Assembly (NCBI GenBank): GCA_035934555.1
Contig: DASYXT010000063.1
Span: 10,828 to 74,827 of the forward strand
Length of the DNA: 64,000 bases
Direction of reading: 5' to 3'
Source of the DNA: DASYXT01 sp035934555
GTDB taxonomy: Bacteria; Verrucomicrobiota; Verrucomicrobiia; Limisphaerales; UBA8199
The translations under genes and the position numbers were made by a program. Within the stretch, counting starts at the first letter, position 1, and each line of letters opens with the position of its first letter. The notes below the pieces were generated by a model, which was not told the origin of the DNA, ran no database searches, and saw only the letters and a list, made by a program, of their open reading frames with translations. Below, piece after piece: positions 62,190 to 64,000 of this stretch.

Positions 62190-63251
62190 TTACGACCTTT
62201 TCCTTTTTCCCCTCGCGCCCGTTCTTGATTGATTGCCCCGGTACCAATCCATCGCCAAGGCAAGGCCGGCTTCGATCGAGTGGGTCGGTTCATAGCCAAG
62301 CAGGCGTTTGGCCTTACCGATGTCGGCGAGGGAATGGCGCACGTCGCCGGCGCGGAACGGCCCGAACACAGGTGCTTGCGCCCCCAGCACCGTGCCGGTG
62401 GTAGCAAGAGCGCCGCGGAGCATTTTGAGCAGTGAGTTGAGGGTGGTGCGCCGGCCGAAAGCTATGTTATACACCTGGTTTACGGCTTCGGGGCGGGGCG
62501 TTGTCGCCGCGAGCAGATTGGCTTGGACGACGTTTTCGATGTAGCAAAAGTCCCGCGTCGTTCGCCCATCGCCGTTGATGCGGACGCGCTCACCGGCCAG
62601 CAACGCATCGATCCATTTTGGAATGACCGCCGCGTAGGCTCCAGCCGGGTCCTGGCGCGGCCCAAAAACATTGAAGTAGCGCAGGCCGATGGATTCGAAG
62701 CCGTATGCGCGGCCAAACACATCGGCGTAGAGTTCGTCCATGGCTTTACTGGCTGCGTAGGGCGAAAGGACGCGGCCGAGGTTGTTCTCGACTTTCGGCA
62801 GCCCGGGCGCGTCGCCATAGACGGCGCTGCTGGAGGCATACACCAGCCGGCGGGCGCGCGCATCTCGCGCTGCAACCAGCATGTTCAGGAACCCGGTGAC
62901 GTTGCTGCGGTGGCAACCGAGCGGGTCGGTCATCGACGCGGGCACCGAGCCGAGCGCGGCCTGGTGAAGGACATAATCCACTCGGTCGCATGCGCGGCGG
63001 CAGGTCGGCAGGTCGCCAATGTCGCCGGTGATGAGGTGAAAGCGCTGCCATTGCGCCGGCGTGAGGCGGGCTTGGACTTCCTTCAGGTTGCGATGGTAGC
63101 CGGTGGAGAAGTTATCAAGGCCGACCACGCGCTGGTCGAGTTTGAGCAACACCTCGACGAGGTTCGAGCCGATAAAGCCGGCGGCGCCGGTCACCAGCCA
63201 GCGGCGCGGGGCTCGGCGCAATTGCTTTTTGAGTGCGTCGTAAACGGTCAT
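62190..63251 (-). CDS. wbpP: UDP-N-acetylglucosamine (uronate) 4-epimerase, WbpP-type SDR
   Basis: 353-residue NAD-dependent extended SDR. From memory the sequence closely follows WbpP of Pseudomonas (UDP-GlcNAc / UDP-GlcNAcA C4 epimerase). Seen: WLVTGAAGFIGSNLVEVLL (NAD motif), VVGLDNFSTGYHRNL, VDYVLHQAALGSVPASMTDP, YASSSAVYGDAPGLPKVE, the YxxxK motif in YAASKAMDELYADVF, GLRYFNVFGPRQDP and NGDGRTTRDFCYIEN. Supplies GalNAc or GalNAcA donors for surface polysaccharide. It lies alone here, with no polysaccharide cluster next to it. Confidence 0.88.
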   Translation of the reverse strand: MTVYDALKKQLRRAPRRWLVTGAAGFIGSNLVEVLLKLDQRVVGLDNFSTGYHRNLKEVQARLTPAQWQRFHLITGDIGDLPTCRRACDRVDYVLHQAALGSVPASMTDPLGCHRSNVTGFLNMLVAARDARARRLVYASSSAVYGDAPGLPKVENNLGRVLSPYAASKAMDELYADVFGRAYGFESIGLRYFNVFGPRQDPAGAYAAVIPKWIDALLAGERVRINGDGRTTRDFCYIENVVQANLLAATTPRPEAVNQVYNIAFGRRTTLNSLLKMLRGALATTGTVLGAQAPVFGPFRAGDVRHSLADIGKAKRLLGYEPTHSIEAGLALAMDWYRGNQSRTGARGKRKRS

Positions 63252-63348
63252 TGGCCTCTCGGGTCGGCCCGCCCAGGGGAGGGATTTCCTTTTGAGGGCG
63301 GCAGCATGCCTAAAGTGGGGAGGTGGACAAAGCGAATTTTGTATCCGC

Positions 63349-63436
63349 CGGAGCGCGGACTTTAGTTCGCAGCAACATTCGAACGTCCCGGCCCATGGGA
63401 CGTTGCTGCGGAATAAAGGATAAAGCCCGCGCCCCG
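63349..63436. repeat. Palindromic repeat element, family A (copy 5)
   Basis: The left arm starts CGGAGCGCGGACTTTAG and the right arm ends AAAGCCCGCGCCCCG, with inner arms TTCGAACGTCCCGG and CCCATGGGACG-like around the centre. Upstream of the epimerase gene and 94 bp before the tRNA gene. Confidence 0.8.
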
Positions 63437-63530
63437 CCCGCCTTCACTGAGGGGGTACTGAAATTTTCGCGTTCCGGGTTGCGCCGGAGGGAGTTCTATG
63501 CCATGACTATTGCCGGTTGACGGCTGGAAC

Positions 63531-63606
63531 GGGGTCGTAGCTCAGTTGGTAGAGCGTCTCGTTCGCAATGAGAAGGTCGCAGGTTCGATTCCTGTCGGCT
63601 CCACCA
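63531..63606 (+). tRNA. tRNA-Ala (anticodon CGC)
   Basis: A 76-nt cloverleaf: acceptor GGGGTCG pairing with CGGCTCC (including the G3-U70 wobble pair that specifies alanine), D-arm GCTC/GAGC, anticodon stem TCTCG/TGAGA with loop TTCGCAA, T-arm GCAGG/CCTGT with TTCGATT loop. The anticodon is CGC (codon GCG), and the 3' CCA is encoded. The G3-U70 pair and CGC anticodon agree on Ala. Confidence 0.95.
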
Positions 63607-63618
63607 TCCTCAAACCAC

Positions 63619-63792
63619 CTACTCGTATCCCCAGAATTGGCGGCGCTGGCGCTGGCGGAGTTGCTGCTGTTTATGCTGGGCCCAGGCGTGGCGCACGAGG
63701 CCGCGCGCCAGGTATGCGACGAGCACGAGCGCAATAAGCCCCCCAATAATCAGAAGCGGCACACCGAAGCCGCCGAATGGAGACGCGCTCAT
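63619..63792 (-). CDS. Small single-span membrane protein (57 aa)
   Basis: Open frame: a short N-terminus MSASPFGGFG, one membrane helix (VPLLIIGGLIALVLVAYLA), and a basic Gln/Arg-rich tail (QHKQQQLRQRQRRQFWGYE). The topology, positive tail inside and hydrophobic helix, is typical for small bitopic proteins. It lies 12 bp from the tRNA gene on the other strand. No family recognised; the short length makes the call tentative. Confidence 0.5.
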   Translation of the reverse strand: MSASPFGGFGVPLLIIGGLIALVLVAYLARGLVRHAWAQHKQQQLRQRQRRQFWGYE

Positions 63793-64000
63793 GCGGATTG
63801 AGCCTTATAAAGAAAAGGGTCAGGGTTGTCCATACGCAAAAATACCCTGGGAAAGCGGAATATGGTCGAGTCAGAACTCTGGTAGCCATTTTGGTTTAGA
63901 GACAGTTACGAGGCTGAGCGCTTTTTTTCCGCCCTGAGCGGACATGAAATCGTAAAAGCCGCTCATGCTGGCCCGGCGTCGATCCCTGCAGTGCCTAATC

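Noticed and set aside
63800..64000. Minus-strand open frame at the window end
   Set aside because: About 31 codons from an ATG near 63987 with no recognisable motif; it may be the tail of a gene outside the window but cannot be supported.

Overview
This 64 kb window looks like chromosomal DNA of a GC-rich Verrucomicrobiota bacterium, probably of the Limisphaerales/Pedosphaera type. That placement is inferred from several traits: a type II pseudopilin-like protein with an N-terminal methylation motif and a C-terminal FADGH motif, a Sco protein fused to a CusF-like copper domain, a secreted sulfatase with a PA14 domain, YncE/phosphoesterase and BON/PRC-barrel envelope proteins, and several families of palindromic intergenic repeats. 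There is no sign of plasmid, phage, insertion sequence or CRISPR. Most genes are housekeeping, with accessory islands between them.

Layout. 0-6 kb: glutamine amidotransferase (trpG/pabA), pgsA, a peroxiredoxin, a pseudopilin, and a manganese locus (mntR facing mntH, then uspA and a 5'-deleted porin remnant). 6-11 kb: ruvC-ruvA, a DUF374 acyltransferase, a lytic transglycosylase and priA. 11-17 kb: the nusA-infB-rbfA-nrnA operon, ending in a translationally coupled Sco/CusF gene and with no rimP in front. 17-30 kb: a receiver-like protein, a glycolipid-type glycosyltransferase fused to a PHP phosphoesterase, a large YncE/phosphoesterase, a Tat-exported sugar isomerase-like protein, an MFS transporter, the PRC-barrel and BON proteins, a DHH phosphoesterase and a DUF6580 membrane protein. 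30-34 kb: rpoD, whose stop overlaps the start of a frameshifted sulfatase gene.

34.4-42.7 kb holds the most unusual system: nine tightly packed minus-strand genes. In transcription order they are a STAS antagonist, an RsbW-type kinase, an alkaline-phosphatase-superfamily enzyme, a GT2 glycosyltransferase, a nucleotidyltransferase-like protein, a 4'-phosphopantetheinyl transferase, a WecG/TagA glycosyltransferase carrying two C-terminal STAS domains, a GT4 glycosyltransferase and an alpha/beta hydrolase. No sigma factor lies in the cluster. The partner-switch module may therefore act on the STAS-tagged glycosyltransferase, controlling assembly of a surface glycoconjugate or lipid at the protein level. 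This is an inference.

43-64 kb: an ABC-2 permease, mnmE, a coiled-coil/MreC-like protein coupled to a 58-aa lipoprotein, prfC, an amidohydrolase, an FkbM methyltransferase, a sugar transporter with ribokinase, a transglutaminase, an inositol-monophosphatase-family enzyme, a CPA2 antiporter, a secreted protein with a clan-CD-like His/Cys pair, a WbpP-type epimerase, tRNA-Ala(CGC) and a small membrane protein.

Two repeat families punctuate the window. Family A (about 90-125 bp, ends with GGACTTTAGTCCGC-like arms) occurs five times plus a half copy, and in two places it supplies the last codons and stop of a gene. Family B (arms with GGACTGCGGCAG) occurs near 5.7 kb and as a nested array near 46.5-46.8 kb.
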